9,120 nucleotides of DNA from positions 1 to 9,120 of the forward strand of contig CAMLGG010000213.1 in NCBI GenBank assembly GCA_946479475.1, given 5' to 3'. The DNA comes from an uncultured Ideonella sp. (GTDB taxonomy: Bacteria; Pseudomonadota; Gammaproteobacteria; Burkholderiales; Burkholderiaceae). This document shows, piece by piece, positions 1 to 6,175 of this stretch. Positions within the stretch are counted from its first letter, which is position 1. Each line of letters begins with the position of its first letter. Both the position numbers and the translations under genes were made by a program. Below the pieces are notes generated by a model. The model worked only from the letters and a program-made list of their open reading frames with translations. It did no database searches and was not told the DNA's origin.

Positions 1-1034
1 TGTTCCTCGCCGTGCGGATCGCGCAGGGATCGCCACAGCAGCACCGGCAGGATCGCCGAGAAGACGATCACCTCCTTGAAGGCGCTGGCCCAGAAGGAGC
101 CGAAGCTCTCCAGCAAACCCACGCCGAGGGCGCCGGCGAGCGCAAGCGGGTAGCTCGACAGGCCCGCGAACACCGCGGCCACGAAGCCCTTCAGGCCGAT
201 GAGGAAGCCGGAGTCGTAGAAGACCGTGGTCGTCGGGCCGATCAGCAGGCCGGAAAGCGCGCCGATGAAGGCGGCCATGGTGAACGACAGCCGGCCGGCG
301 CTGGTCGACGAGATGCCCATCAGGCGTGCGCCGAGGCGGTTGACCGCGGTCGCCCGCAGCGCCTTGCCCCAGAGCGACTTCTCGAAGAACAGCCACAGCA
401 TCACGATGAGGGCGATGGAGACCGCGAACACGATCAGCGTCTGGCCGGTCAGGCTCAAGGGGCCGAGCGAGAAGCGCTCGTCCCAGAAGCTCGGGTTGCG
501 AAAGCCCTCGGCGCCGAAGAAGTACAACCCCAGCCCGGTGAGAGCGAAGTGCACGCCGACCGAGACGATCAGCAGCACCAGCACGCTCGCGTCGGCCAGC
601 GACTCGTAGGCCAGGCGGTAGATGAGGCCGCCGAAGGGCGTGACCAGCGCGAGGGTGAGCGCGGCCTGCGCGAGCAGGGGCAGCTGCTTCGGCGCGGCCC
701 AGATGGCGACCAGCGAGATCGCCACCGGATAGGCCAGCGTGACGAGCACGTCCTTGGCAATGCGCGCCGCCGGCCGCTTCGCACGCCAGCCTTCGCCGGC
801 CTCCGCGAGCGCCGCCAGGCCGGCCAGCACCAGCAGGAACCAGACCGTGCCCGGCACCTGGCCGAGCTGCAGCGTGGCGAGGGTGAGCGCGCCGAAGGCG
901 ACGAACTCGCCCTGCGGGATGAAGATGACGCGGGTCACGGCGAACAGCAGCACCGTGGCCAACGCCAGCAAGGCATAGACGGCGCCGTTGGTGACGCCGT
1001 CCAGCGCGAGGATGCTGGCAATAGTGAAGTCCAT
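1..1034 (-). CDS. livH: LivH-family ABC transporter permease, 3' end cut by window edge
   Basis: Inner-membrane permease of a branched-chain amino acid type (HAAT) ABC importer, expected to pair with a LivM permease, LivG/LivF ATPases and the binding protein at 1181-2341. The minus strand reads open for 344 codons from ATG at 1034 to the window edge with no stop. It begins [20 protein letters not shown] and is hydrophobic throughout, with about eight likely membrane segments. The family loop for ATPase contact is visible near residues 228-242 ([16 protein letters not shown]), followed by the usual Gly-rich helices ([22 protein letters not shown]). An extra stretch near residues 78-140 makes it longer than the roughly 290-residue E. 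coli LivH; this is common in Burkholderiales relatives. The visible end ([12 protein letters not shown]) is hydrophilic, so only a few residues are probably missing. The start has no clear Shine-Dalgarno site. Substrate is inferred from neighbours to be an aromatic acid and not necessarily an amino acid. Confidence 0.93.
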   Translation of the reverse strand, partial: MDFTIASILALDGVTNGAVYALLALATVLLFAVTRVIFIPQGEFVAFGALTLATLQLGQVPGTVWFLLVLAGLAALAEAGEGWRAKRPAARIAKDVLVTLAYPVAISLVAIWAAPKQLPLLAQAALTLALVTPFGGLIYRLAYESLADASVLVLLIVSVGVHFALTGLGLYFFGAEGFRNPSFWDERFSLGPLSLTGQTLIVFAVSIALIVMLWLFFEKSLWGKALRATAVNRLGARLMGISSTSAGRLSFTMAAFIGALSGLLIGPTTTVFYDSGFLIGLKGFVAAVFAGLSSYPLALAGALGVGLLESFGSFWASAFKEVIVFSAILPVLLWRSLRDPHGEE

Positions 1035-1180
1035 ACCAGGGCGAAAGTACGACTCGGGTCAGGGGCGCCGGATCCGGGGGCATGCCGTGGCGCGAAGCCA
1101 ATGGCCTGGCGCGGATCCGGCTCTGCCGGTCCGCTGCACAGGCCCCGTCGGGAGGCAGCGGCCGGAAGGCAGCGCAGGGA

Positions 1181-2341
1181 TTACGGTTCCACCTTCCAGT
1201 CCGAGTTCACGACCTTCAGGACCAGGCCGGTCTCCGTCGTGAAGCCCCAGTGGTTGGCCTTGGTGTAGTTCAGCACGCCGTGCGACACCGGCGTGCGGCC
1301 CATCGATTCGGTGGCTGCGCGGATGCCGGCGCGGAACTCCGGCGTGCCGGGCTTGCCGGCCTTGAGCGCGACGGGGATCACCTTCTCGAGCACCACGATC
1401 GCGTCGTAGGCATGGCCGGCGAACTGGTTGCGGTTGCCCGCGCCGTAGACCTTCTCGTACTTGGCCACGAAGTCGGTCGCCAGCGCCTTGGACGGATGGT
1501 CGGCCGGCAGCTGCTCAGGGATCACCGCCGGGCCGGAGACGACGAAGGTGCCTTCGACATCCTTGCCGCCGATGCGCATCAGGTCTCGCGTCGCCGCGGC
1601 GTGGGTCTGGTAGATCTTGCCCTTGAAGCCGCGTTCGACGATGGCCTTCTCGGGCATGGCGGCGCCGGAGCCGGAAGCGACCACCAGCATCGCGTCGGGG
1701 TTGGCGGAGACCAGCTTGAGCGCCTGCGCCGTCACGCTCGTGTCGCTGCGGGCGAAGCGCTCGGTGGCGATGACCTTCGGCCCGCCCAGCAGCGAGGACT
1801 GGTCCTGGAAGTCCTTCAGCCAGCTTTCGCCGTAGGCGTCGGTGTAGCCGAGGAAGCCGACCGTCTTGACGCCCTGCTTCTTCATGTGCTCGATCATGGC
1901 GTGGGCCATGACGGCGTTGCCCTGCGGCAGCCGGAACATCCAGCCGTCGGCACCGGCCGGCAGCACGGCCGGAGAGAAGGAGAACTGCACGGTCTTGGAC
2001 TCGGCCACCACCGGCGCCATGGCCACGGCCACCGGCGTGGCGGCGGAGCCCATGACGATGTCGACCTTGTCCTCGGTGACGAAGCGGCGCGCGTTGTTCA
2101 CGCCCTTGGTCGGGTCGGTGGCGTCGTCCAGCACGATCACGTTGAGCTTCTCGCCCGCGATCTCCTTCGGCCACAGCTTGATGTAGTTGGCCATCGGGAT
2201 GCCCAGGCCGGAGGCCGGCCCGGTCAGCGGCAGGCTGATGCCGATGGTGATGTCGGCCTGGGCAGCGCCCGCGGCCAGCGTGGCGAGCACGGCAGCCAGC
2301 AGTCGGGCGGGGCGGGTGAAAGCAGCAAGGGAGCGTTGCAT
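1181..2341 (-). CDS. Periplasmic ABC substrate-binding protein, aromatic-acid (CouP/RPA1789-like) type
   Basis: Type I periplasmic binding protein (Peripla_BP_6 / Leu-Ile-Val binding fold), 386 residues. It captures substrate in the periplasm for the LivH-type permease encoded next. A Sec signal peptide is visible (residues 1-29, Arg near the start, Ala/Leu core, cleavage at GAAQA|D), then ITIGISLPLTGPASGLGIP, the classic first strand and ligand loop. Further family marks are VLDDATDP near residue 70, TPVAVAMAPVVAE near 100 and GFLGYTDAYGESW near 165. From memory this pattern is closest to the RPA1789/CouP class, which binds lignin-derived phenylpropenoids; this fits the ligase/hydratase/dehydrogenase genes upstream. 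I chose ATG 2341 because it has a good ribosome site and the signal peptide begins there; upstream in-frame ATGs (for example at 2383) lack both. It lies 118 bp after the dehydrogenase gene and 146 bp before the permease. The ligand is inferred. Confidence 0.93.
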   Translation of the reverse strand: MQRSLAAFTRPARLLAAVLATLAAGAAQADITIGISLPLTGPASGLGIPMANYIKLWPKEIAGEKLNVIVLDDATDPTKGVNNARRFVTEDKVDIVMGSAATPVAVAMAPVVAESKTVQFSFSPAVLPAGADGWMFRLPQGNAVMAHAMIEHMKKQGVKTVGFLGYTDAYGESWLKDFQDQSSLLGGPKVIATERFARSDTSVTAQALKLVSANPDAMLVVASGSGAAMPEKAIVERGFKGKIYQTHAAATRDLMRIGGKDVEGTFVVSGPAVIPEQLPADHPSKALATDFVAKYEKVYGAGNRNQFAGHAYDAIVVLEKVIPVALKAGKPGTPEFRAGIRAATESMGRTPVSHGVLNYTKANHWGFTTETGLVLKVVNSDWKVEP

Positions 2342-2346
2342 GCCAG

Positions 2347-2351
2347 TCTCC
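2347..2351 (-). promoter_or_regulatory. Ribosome binding site of the binding-protein gene
   Basis: GGAGA on the minus strand, 5 nt before ATG 2341. It decides the start of the binding protein over the longer in-frame reading. Confidence 0.75.
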
Positions 2352-2459
2352 AGTGGTCGTTGGTGGGTCGTTGTCGGAACCATAACAGCGCCGGTTGACA
2401 CCAGGCGCTCGCGAGAACCCGCGTTGTTGTTCTTTTGCGGTGCTTGAATCCCGAGGTGT

Positions 2460-3230
2460 TCAGCGCGGCGCCATGCGCAGCGCGCCATCCAGCCGGATCA
2501 CCTCGCCGTTGAGGTGCCCGTTGGCCACGATGTGCGCGGCGAGCGCCGCGAACTCCTCCGGATGGCCGAGGCGCTTGGGGAAAGGGATGCTGGCCGCCAG
2601 AGAGGCCTGCACCTCCTCGGGCAGCTCCTTCATCAGCGGCGTGGCGAACAGGCCCGGCGCGATGGTGCAGACCCGCACGCCGAACTGCGAGAGGTCGCGC
2701 GCCAGCGGCAGCGTCATGCCGACGATGCCGCCCTTGGAAGCCGAGTAGGCCTCCTGACCGACCTGGCCGTCGAAGGCCGCGACCGAGGCGGTGTTGACCA
2801 TCACGCCGCGCTCGCCGCTCGTGCCTTCGACCGGCTCGAGCCTGACGATGCGCGCCGCGGCGAGGCGGATCACGTTGTAGGTGCCCACGAGGTTGATGCG
2901 CACCACGCGCTCGAAATCCTCCAGCGGCGCGGGCGAGCCGTCCTTCTGCACCACGCGCCTGGCGGTGCCGATGCCGGCGATGTTCATCACGATGCGGGCC
3001 GGGCCGTGGGCCGCCTCGGCCGCATCGAGCGCGGCGGTGACGGAGACGGTGTCGGTGATGTCGCACCGGCAGGCCAGGCCGCCGATCTCGCCGGCCACGC
3101 GCTCGGCGCCGGCGGCGTTCACGTCCAGCACGGCGACCTTGGCGCCCAGGCGCGCGAGTTCCCGGGCCACGGCTTCGCCGAGGCCGGATCCACCGCCGGT
3201 GACGATGGCGGCTTGTCCTTCGATCTTCAT
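2460..3230 (-). CDS. SDR-family 3-hydroxyacyl-CoA dehydrogenase (HSD10-like; CouN-type role)
   Basis: Cytoplasmic short-chain dehydrogenase, 256 residues. Expected reaction: NAD-dependent oxidation of a 3-hydroxyacyl-CoA, here probably a 3-aryl-3-hydroxypropionyl-CoA, to the beta-ketoacyl-CoA. Visible features are the cofactor motif TGGGSGLG (11-18), Asp36 at the end of the second strand (favours NAD over NADP), NIAG (83-86), catalytic Ser149, Tyr162 and Lys166 (YSASK), and IAPG (190-193). The C-terminus ([13 protein letters not shown]) closely matches the end of human HSD17B10 as I remember it, which sets it apart from generic ketoreductases. The ATG overlaps the ligase TGA as ATGA, and GGAGA lies 9 nt upstream inside the ligase gene, so translation is probably coupled. 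It could instead act on an aliphatic or 2-methyl-branched hydroxyacyl-CoA; the neighbours favour an aromatic one. Confidence 0.93.
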   Translation of the reverse strand: MKIEGQAAIVTGGGSGLGEAVARELARLGAKVAVLDVNAAGAERVAGEIGGLACRCDITDTVSVTAALDAAEAAHGPARIVMNIAGIGTARRVVQKDGSPAPLEDFERVVRINLVGTYNVIRLAAARIVRLEPVEGTSGERGVMVNTASVAAFDGQVGQEAYSASKGGIVGMTLPLARDLSQFGVRVCTIAPGLFATPLMKELPEEVQASLAASIPFPKRLGHPEEFAALAAHIVANGHLNGEVIRLDGALRMAPR

Positions 3231-5104
3231 GGGGTCTTGTCTCCGCGGTTCGGCGTGATCACGAATGGATCGCTGCCCTGCCCTTCGTACAACGCCTCGA
3301 CCAGCGAAGCACGATGAGCCAGCACGGCGCGCTGGTTGATGGAGCCCTTGTCGGTCACTTCGCCCTTGTCGATGGAGGGTGGCTCGGCCAGCACGTGCAG
3401 GCGCGCAGGGCGGTTGGCGCTGCCGGTGCCCTCGCTCCACAGCTTGTCGGCCAGCTTCTGGAAGAAGCCGCGCACCGCCGGGTGGTGCAGCACCTCGGGC
3501 AGCGGCGTGCTCTCGGCCACGCCGGCGAGCTTGCGGCACTCGTCGGCGCGCGGGAAGACCAGCAGGCCGATCTCGTCGCGGTTCAGGCCGGTGACGACCG
3601 CGTCCTGCACGCAGGGGTCGCCCGCGGCGATGACCTTGGCGCGCAAGGGGCCGACGCTCACGAAGGTGCCGGTCGAGAGCTTGAAGTCCTCGGCGGTGCG
3701 GCCATCGAACAGCAGGCCGCGCGTGGGGTGCGCCGGGTCGATGAACTTCACCGCGTCGCCCGTCCGGTAGAAGCCCTCCTCGTCGAAGGCCTCGCCCGTC
3801 TGCTCCGGCGCACGCCAGTAGCCAGGCATCACGTTGGGGCCGCGGAAGCGGATCTCGGTCTTGCCGTGCGGGTCTCCGCTGGAATCCGGGACCAGCTTCA
3901 CCTCGACGCCGGGAACCGGCAGGCCGATGTGGCCCGAGGCCACGTCGGTGCCGACGGCGAAGGTGCACGAGGGCGCGGTCTCGGTCATGCCCAGACCGGT
4001 GATGATGCGGATGCGCTCGCCCACCGTCGCTTCCGCGTGGCGGTCCAGCTTGTCCCACACGGCCTGGGAGAGGCCGGCGCCGGCGAACATGAAGGCCTTG
4101 ACCTTGGCGAAGAGCCTCTCGCGCAGCAGCGCGTCGGTGTCCATCGCGGCGGCGATCTCCTCGAAGCCCTTGGGCACGTTGAAGTAGACGGTCGGCGAGA
4201 TCTCGCGCAGGTTGCGCAGCGTCTCGGCGATGCCCCTGGGCGTGGGCTTGCCCTCGTCAATGTAGAGCGTGCCGCCGTTGTAGAGCACGATGCCGACGTT
4301 GTGGTTGCCGCCGAAGGTGTGGTTCCACGGCAGCCAGTCCACCAGCACCGGCGGCTCCTCGGCGAGGAAGGCCATGGCCTGGCGGATCATCTGCTGGTTG
4401 GCGCAGATCATCCGGTGGGTGTTGATCACGCCCTTGGGCTGCTTGGTGGAGCCGGAGGTGAAGAGGAACTTGGCGATGGTGTCGGGCCCGACCGCGGCAT
4501 GCGCGGCCCGCACGCCCTCACCCGGCCTCGTGGACAGCAGGGAGTCGAAGGCGATCGTCTCGCGGCCTTCGACCTGGCCTTCGGTCAGCACCACGGCCAC
4601 GTCGGCCGGCACCGTGGCCGCGATGGCCTTGGCATACGCGGCCGAGGAAGCGAAGACCAGGCCCGGCGTCGTCGTGGCCAGGATGTGGCGCAGCTTGCCG
4701 TAGTCCTGCGAGACCAGCGAGTAGGCCGGCGAGACGGGCACGTAGGGCACGCCGGCCCACATCGCGCCGAGGGCCAGCGTGAGGTACTCGATGTCGTTGT
4801 CCGACAGGATGGCGACGGGCCGCTCGGCGCTGAGCTTGAGGTCGACCAGCGCCTGGCCGATGGCCTGGGCCCGCTCGAGCATCTGCCGGTAGCTGACGCG
4901 GCGCCAGTCGCCGCCGTGGTCTCGTTTCGCCACGAAGGTGCGGTCAGGCGCTTCGGCGGCCCACTGCTCCAGCGCGTCGGTCAGGCGATCGGGGAACCAG
5001 CGCAGTTCCTCGGTCGAACGCAGGATCTGCGTGCCGTCGGCTCGCGTTTCCAGCGTGGCCTCGGTGCAGCCGCCGACGGAGGCCGCGCGGTAGCGGATGT
5101 TCAT
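3227..5104 (-). CDS. fcs: Feruloyl-CoA synthase-like acyl-CoA ligase (CouL-type role)
   Basis: ATP-dependent acyl-CoA ligase of the adenylate-forming superfamily, 625 residues, in the range of bacterial feruloyl-CoA synthases. It would activate a hydroxycinnamate to its CoA thioester via an acyl-AMP, the entry step of the pathway. Motifs in order: phosphate loop TSGSTKQPKG (216-225, with Lys where most relatives have Gly), DWLPWNHTFGGNHN (256-269, characteristic of this ligase group), GLGMTETAP (370-378), the YRTGD aspartate (446-450), the hinge region FDGRTAEDFKL (466-476) and the adenylation lysine K586 in EVTDKGSINQR. The start ATG 5104 is fixed by AAGGGGG 5 nt upstream; an open frame continues upstream but its residues do not look like the family. 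The stop overlaps the dehydrogenase start. Exact substrate (ferulate, coumarate, caffeate or another arylpropenoate) cannot be read from sequence alone. Confidence 0.93.
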   Translation of the reverse strand: MNIRYRAASVGGCTEATLETRADGTQILRSTEELRWFPDRLTDALEQWAAEAPDRTFVAKRDHGGDWRRVSYRQMLERAQAIGQALVDLKLSAERPVAILSDNDIEYLTLALGAMWAGVPYVPVSPAYSLVSQDYGKLRHILATTTPGLVFASSAAYAKAIAATVPADVAVVLTEGQVEGRETIAFDSLLSTRPGEGVRAAHAAVGPDTIAKFLFTSGSTKQPKGVINTHRMICANQQMIRQAMAFLAEEPPVLVDWLPWNHTFGGNHNVGIVLYNGGTLYIDEGKPTPRGIAETLRNLREISPTVYFNVPKGFEEIAAAMDTDALLRERLFAKVKAFMFAGAGLSQAVWDKLDRHAEATVGERIRIITGLGMTETAPSCTFAVGTDVASGHIGLPVPGVEVKLVPDSSGDPHGKTEIRFRGPNVMPGYWRAPEQTGEAFDEEGFYRTGDAVKFIDPAHPTRGLLFDGRTAEDFKLSTGTFVSVGPLRAKVIAAGDPCVQDAVVTGLNRDEIGLLVFPRADECRKLAGVAESTPLPEVLHHPAVRGFFQKLADKLWSEGTGSANRPARLHVLAEPPSIDKGEVTDKGSINQRAVLAHRASLVEALYEGQGSDPFVITPNRGDKTP

Positions 5105-5182
5105 GCTTGCCCCCTTCGGCGCTGAGCGCCGGTTCCCCCCAGGGGGAGCCGGCGCTTCGGGATCGGCCCAGCAGCGCCGATC
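5105..5182 (-). repeat. Nested hairpins in the hydratase-ligase spacer (intergenic palindromic repeat / possible translational control)
   Basis: This 76-bp spacer (plus the start of the hydratase stop codon) is almost wholly palindromic. Three stems are visible: GATCGGC/GCCGATC (5161-5167 with 5176-5182, 8-nt loop); a long stem 5126-5140 with 5142-5155 (GCGCCGG pairing CCGGCGC, then a C5/G5 run); and CGGCGC-TGA-GCGCCG (5117-5131). The last two share 5126-5131 and cannot form together. The ligase ribosome site AAGGGGG (5110-5116) sits directly downstream in the mRNA and could pair with the C run at 5142-5146. Such C-run/G-run palindromes are, from memory, common intergenic repeats in Burkholderiales, so a regulatory role is only a possibility. 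Confidence 0.7.
5110..5116 (-). promoter_or_regulatory. Ribosome binding site of the ligase gene
   Basis: AAGGGGG on the minus strand, 5 nt before ATG 5104. It fixes the ligase start and could be masked by pairing with the C run of the adjacent hairpin. Confidence 0.65.
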
Positions 5183-6002
5183 ATGACTTGACGACCTTGT
5201 TCGCGCGGCCTTCGAGGAAGGCCCGCAGGCGGTCCTTCGCATCCGGCGTGCTCTCGGCCACCGCGGCCATCAGCGACTCGGTGAACAGGCCCTGGTCCTG
5301 CGACTGGTCGGCGATGCGGGGCAGCGCATGCATCACCGCGAAGTTCGACATCGGCGCATTGCTCGCGATGCGCTGTGCCAGCTCCAGCGCCTTGGCGAAG
5401 CCCGCGCCGTCGGCCACGGCGTACTGCGCGAGGCCGGCCTGCACGCCCTCGTCGCGGTCGTAGACGCGGCCGGTGAGCATCATGTCCGTCATGCGTGCCA
5501 CGCCCATCAGGCGCGGCACGCGCACCGAGCCGCCGCCGCCGACGAAAAGGCCGCGCTGGCCTTCGGGCAGGCCGAAGTAGGCCGAGGCTTCGGCAACGCG
5601 CACATGGCAGCTCGAAGCCAGCTCCAGGCCGCCGCCGACCACCGCGCCATGCAGCACCGCGATCACGGGCACGCGGCCGAACTGGATCTGGTCGAAGGCG
5701 GCATGCCACATGCGCGAATGCAGCACGCCTTCACGCACGTCGCGCTCGACCAGCTCGGACAGGTCCAGCCCGGCGCAGAAGTGCTCGCCCTCGCCCGTGA
5801 GAACGACCGCCCGGACCTCCTCGGGCAGGTTCACGAAGGCGGTGTGCAGCTGGGTGATCAGCGTGTCGCTGATGGCATTGCGCTTGGCCGGGCGGTTCAG
5901 GCGCAGGTGGGCGATGGGGCCGGCCAGCTCGATGCGAAGCAGGTCCAGCTGGGCCAGCAGGCCGCCGGCGGGTTGGAAGGCAAGGCCGTCAGGGGTGCTC
6001 AT
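5181..6002 (-). CDS. Crotonase-family enoyl-CoA hydratase (CouM-type role)
   Basis: Cytoplasmic crotonase-fold enzyme, 273 residues, expected to add water to an arylpropenoyl-CoA and give the 3-hydroxy-3-arylpropionyl-CoA. Oxyanion-hole segments are FCAGLDL (75-81) and GGGLELA (123-129). Both glutamates of true hydratases are present: Glu127 in GGGLELA and Glu147 in FGLPEGQRG, matching Glu144 and Glu164 of rat hydratase. The GGGFSP-type segment I remember from hydroxycinnamoyl-CoA hydratase-lyase (the vanillin-forming enzyme) is absent, which argues for hydration without retro-aldol cleavage. Start ATG 6002 has GGAG 5 nt upstream. It is the first gene of the minus-strand block and faces the amidohydrolase across the divergent control region. 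A different acyl-CoA substrate or isomerase activity is possible for this versatile family. Confidence 0.92.
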   Translation of the reverse strand: MSTPDGLAFQPAGGLLAQLDLLRIELAGPIAHLRLNRPAKRNAISDTLITQLHTAFVNLPEEVRAVVLTGEGEHFCAGLDLSELVERDVREGVLHSRMWHAAFDQIQFGRVPVIAVLHGAVVGGGLELASSCHVRVAEASAYFGLPEGQRGLFVGGGGSVRVPRLMGVARMTDMMLTGRVYDRDEGVQAGLAQYAVADGAGFAKALELAQRIASNAPMSNFAVMHALPRIADQSQDQGLFTESLMAAVAESTPDAKDRLRAFLEGRANKVVKS

Positions 6003-6014
6003 GGGCGCTCCGAA

Positions 6015-6034
6015 TGTTTATGCAATTTAACTAA
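6015..6034 (+). promoter_or_regulatory. Candidate operator, copy 1 (hydratase side)
   Basis: TGTTTATGCAATTTAACTAA, matching 17 of 20 positions with the copy at 6127-6146. It begins 13 bp from the hydratase start codon and is part of a 19-bp imperfect palindrome (TTTATGCAA, T, TTAACTAAA; 6017-6035). Binding-site status is inference. Confidence 0.45.
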
Positions 6035-6126
6035 ATCATCGGAACTACCGCCACTTGGTACTAACCCTTATCCATGAATCTCTACGAGCGGAAAGGGACT
6101 CTCGACCGGCTTGCGTCGCGCCGATT

Positions 6127-6146
6127 TGTTTATGAAAATGAACTAA
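6127..6146 (+). promoter_or_regulatory. Candidate operator, copy 2 (amidohydrolase side)
   Basis: TGTTTATGAAAATGAACTAA, in the same orientation as copy 1 and 112 bp away. It ends 29 bp before the chosen amidohydrolase ATG. It shares TGTTTATG, AA and AACTAA with copy 1. Its palindromic symmetry is weaker. Confidence 0.45.
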
Positions 6147-6175
6147 CGGCCCCAGCCTTGAAAGACCGCCCCGCC

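Larger units (their letters stand above)
6003..6175. promoter_or_regulatory. Divergent promoter/operator region between hydratase operon and amidohydrolase
   Basis: A 173-bp non-coding stretch, clearly richer in A/T than the genes around it, from which both transcription units must start. It carries two copies of a 20-bp motif (listed separately), one beside each gene, and the inverted repeat ATTTA-AC-TAAAT at 6025-6036. GGAG for the hydratase lies at 6008-6011 (minus). I could not place a convincing -35/-10 pair on either strand; A/T-rich hexamers overlap the repeats. The layout suits one regulator controlling both units, but no regulator gene is in the window. Confidence 0.65.

Noticed and set aside
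12..1268. Long plus-strand open frame opposite the permease (418 codons)
   Set aside because: Composition is Arg/Gln/Glu-rich nonsense typical of the antisense frame of GC-rich genes; the minus strand encodes a clear LivH permease.
1181..2341. Leucine/isoleucine/valine-specific binding protein by default family name
   Set aside because: The fold is right, but the operon is aromatic-acid catabolism and the sequence pattern resembles the CouP/RPA1789 class, so an amino acid ligand is not assumed.
1082..2398. Long plus-strand open frame opposite the binding protein
   Set aside because: Low-complexity His/Gly/Arg/Val product without a domain; it is the antisense shadow of the binding-protein gene.
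2460..4058. Apparent N-terminal extension of the dehydrogenase into the ligase gene
   Set aside because: Only the last 256 residues form an SDR; the upstream part is an out-of-frame reading of the ligase. ATG 3230 has a ribosome site and overlaps the ligase stop as ATGA.
3314..5125. 603-codon plus-strand open frame opposite the ligase
   Set aside because: Antisense shadow of the ligase gene, with an Arg/Gly/His-rich product and no motifs; the ligase on the other strand has all family motifs.
6074..6175. Longer amidohydrolase starting at ATG 6074
   Set aside because: The extra 34 residues look unstructured, have no ribosome site and would cover the second operator-like repeat; family similarity starts right after ATG 6176.
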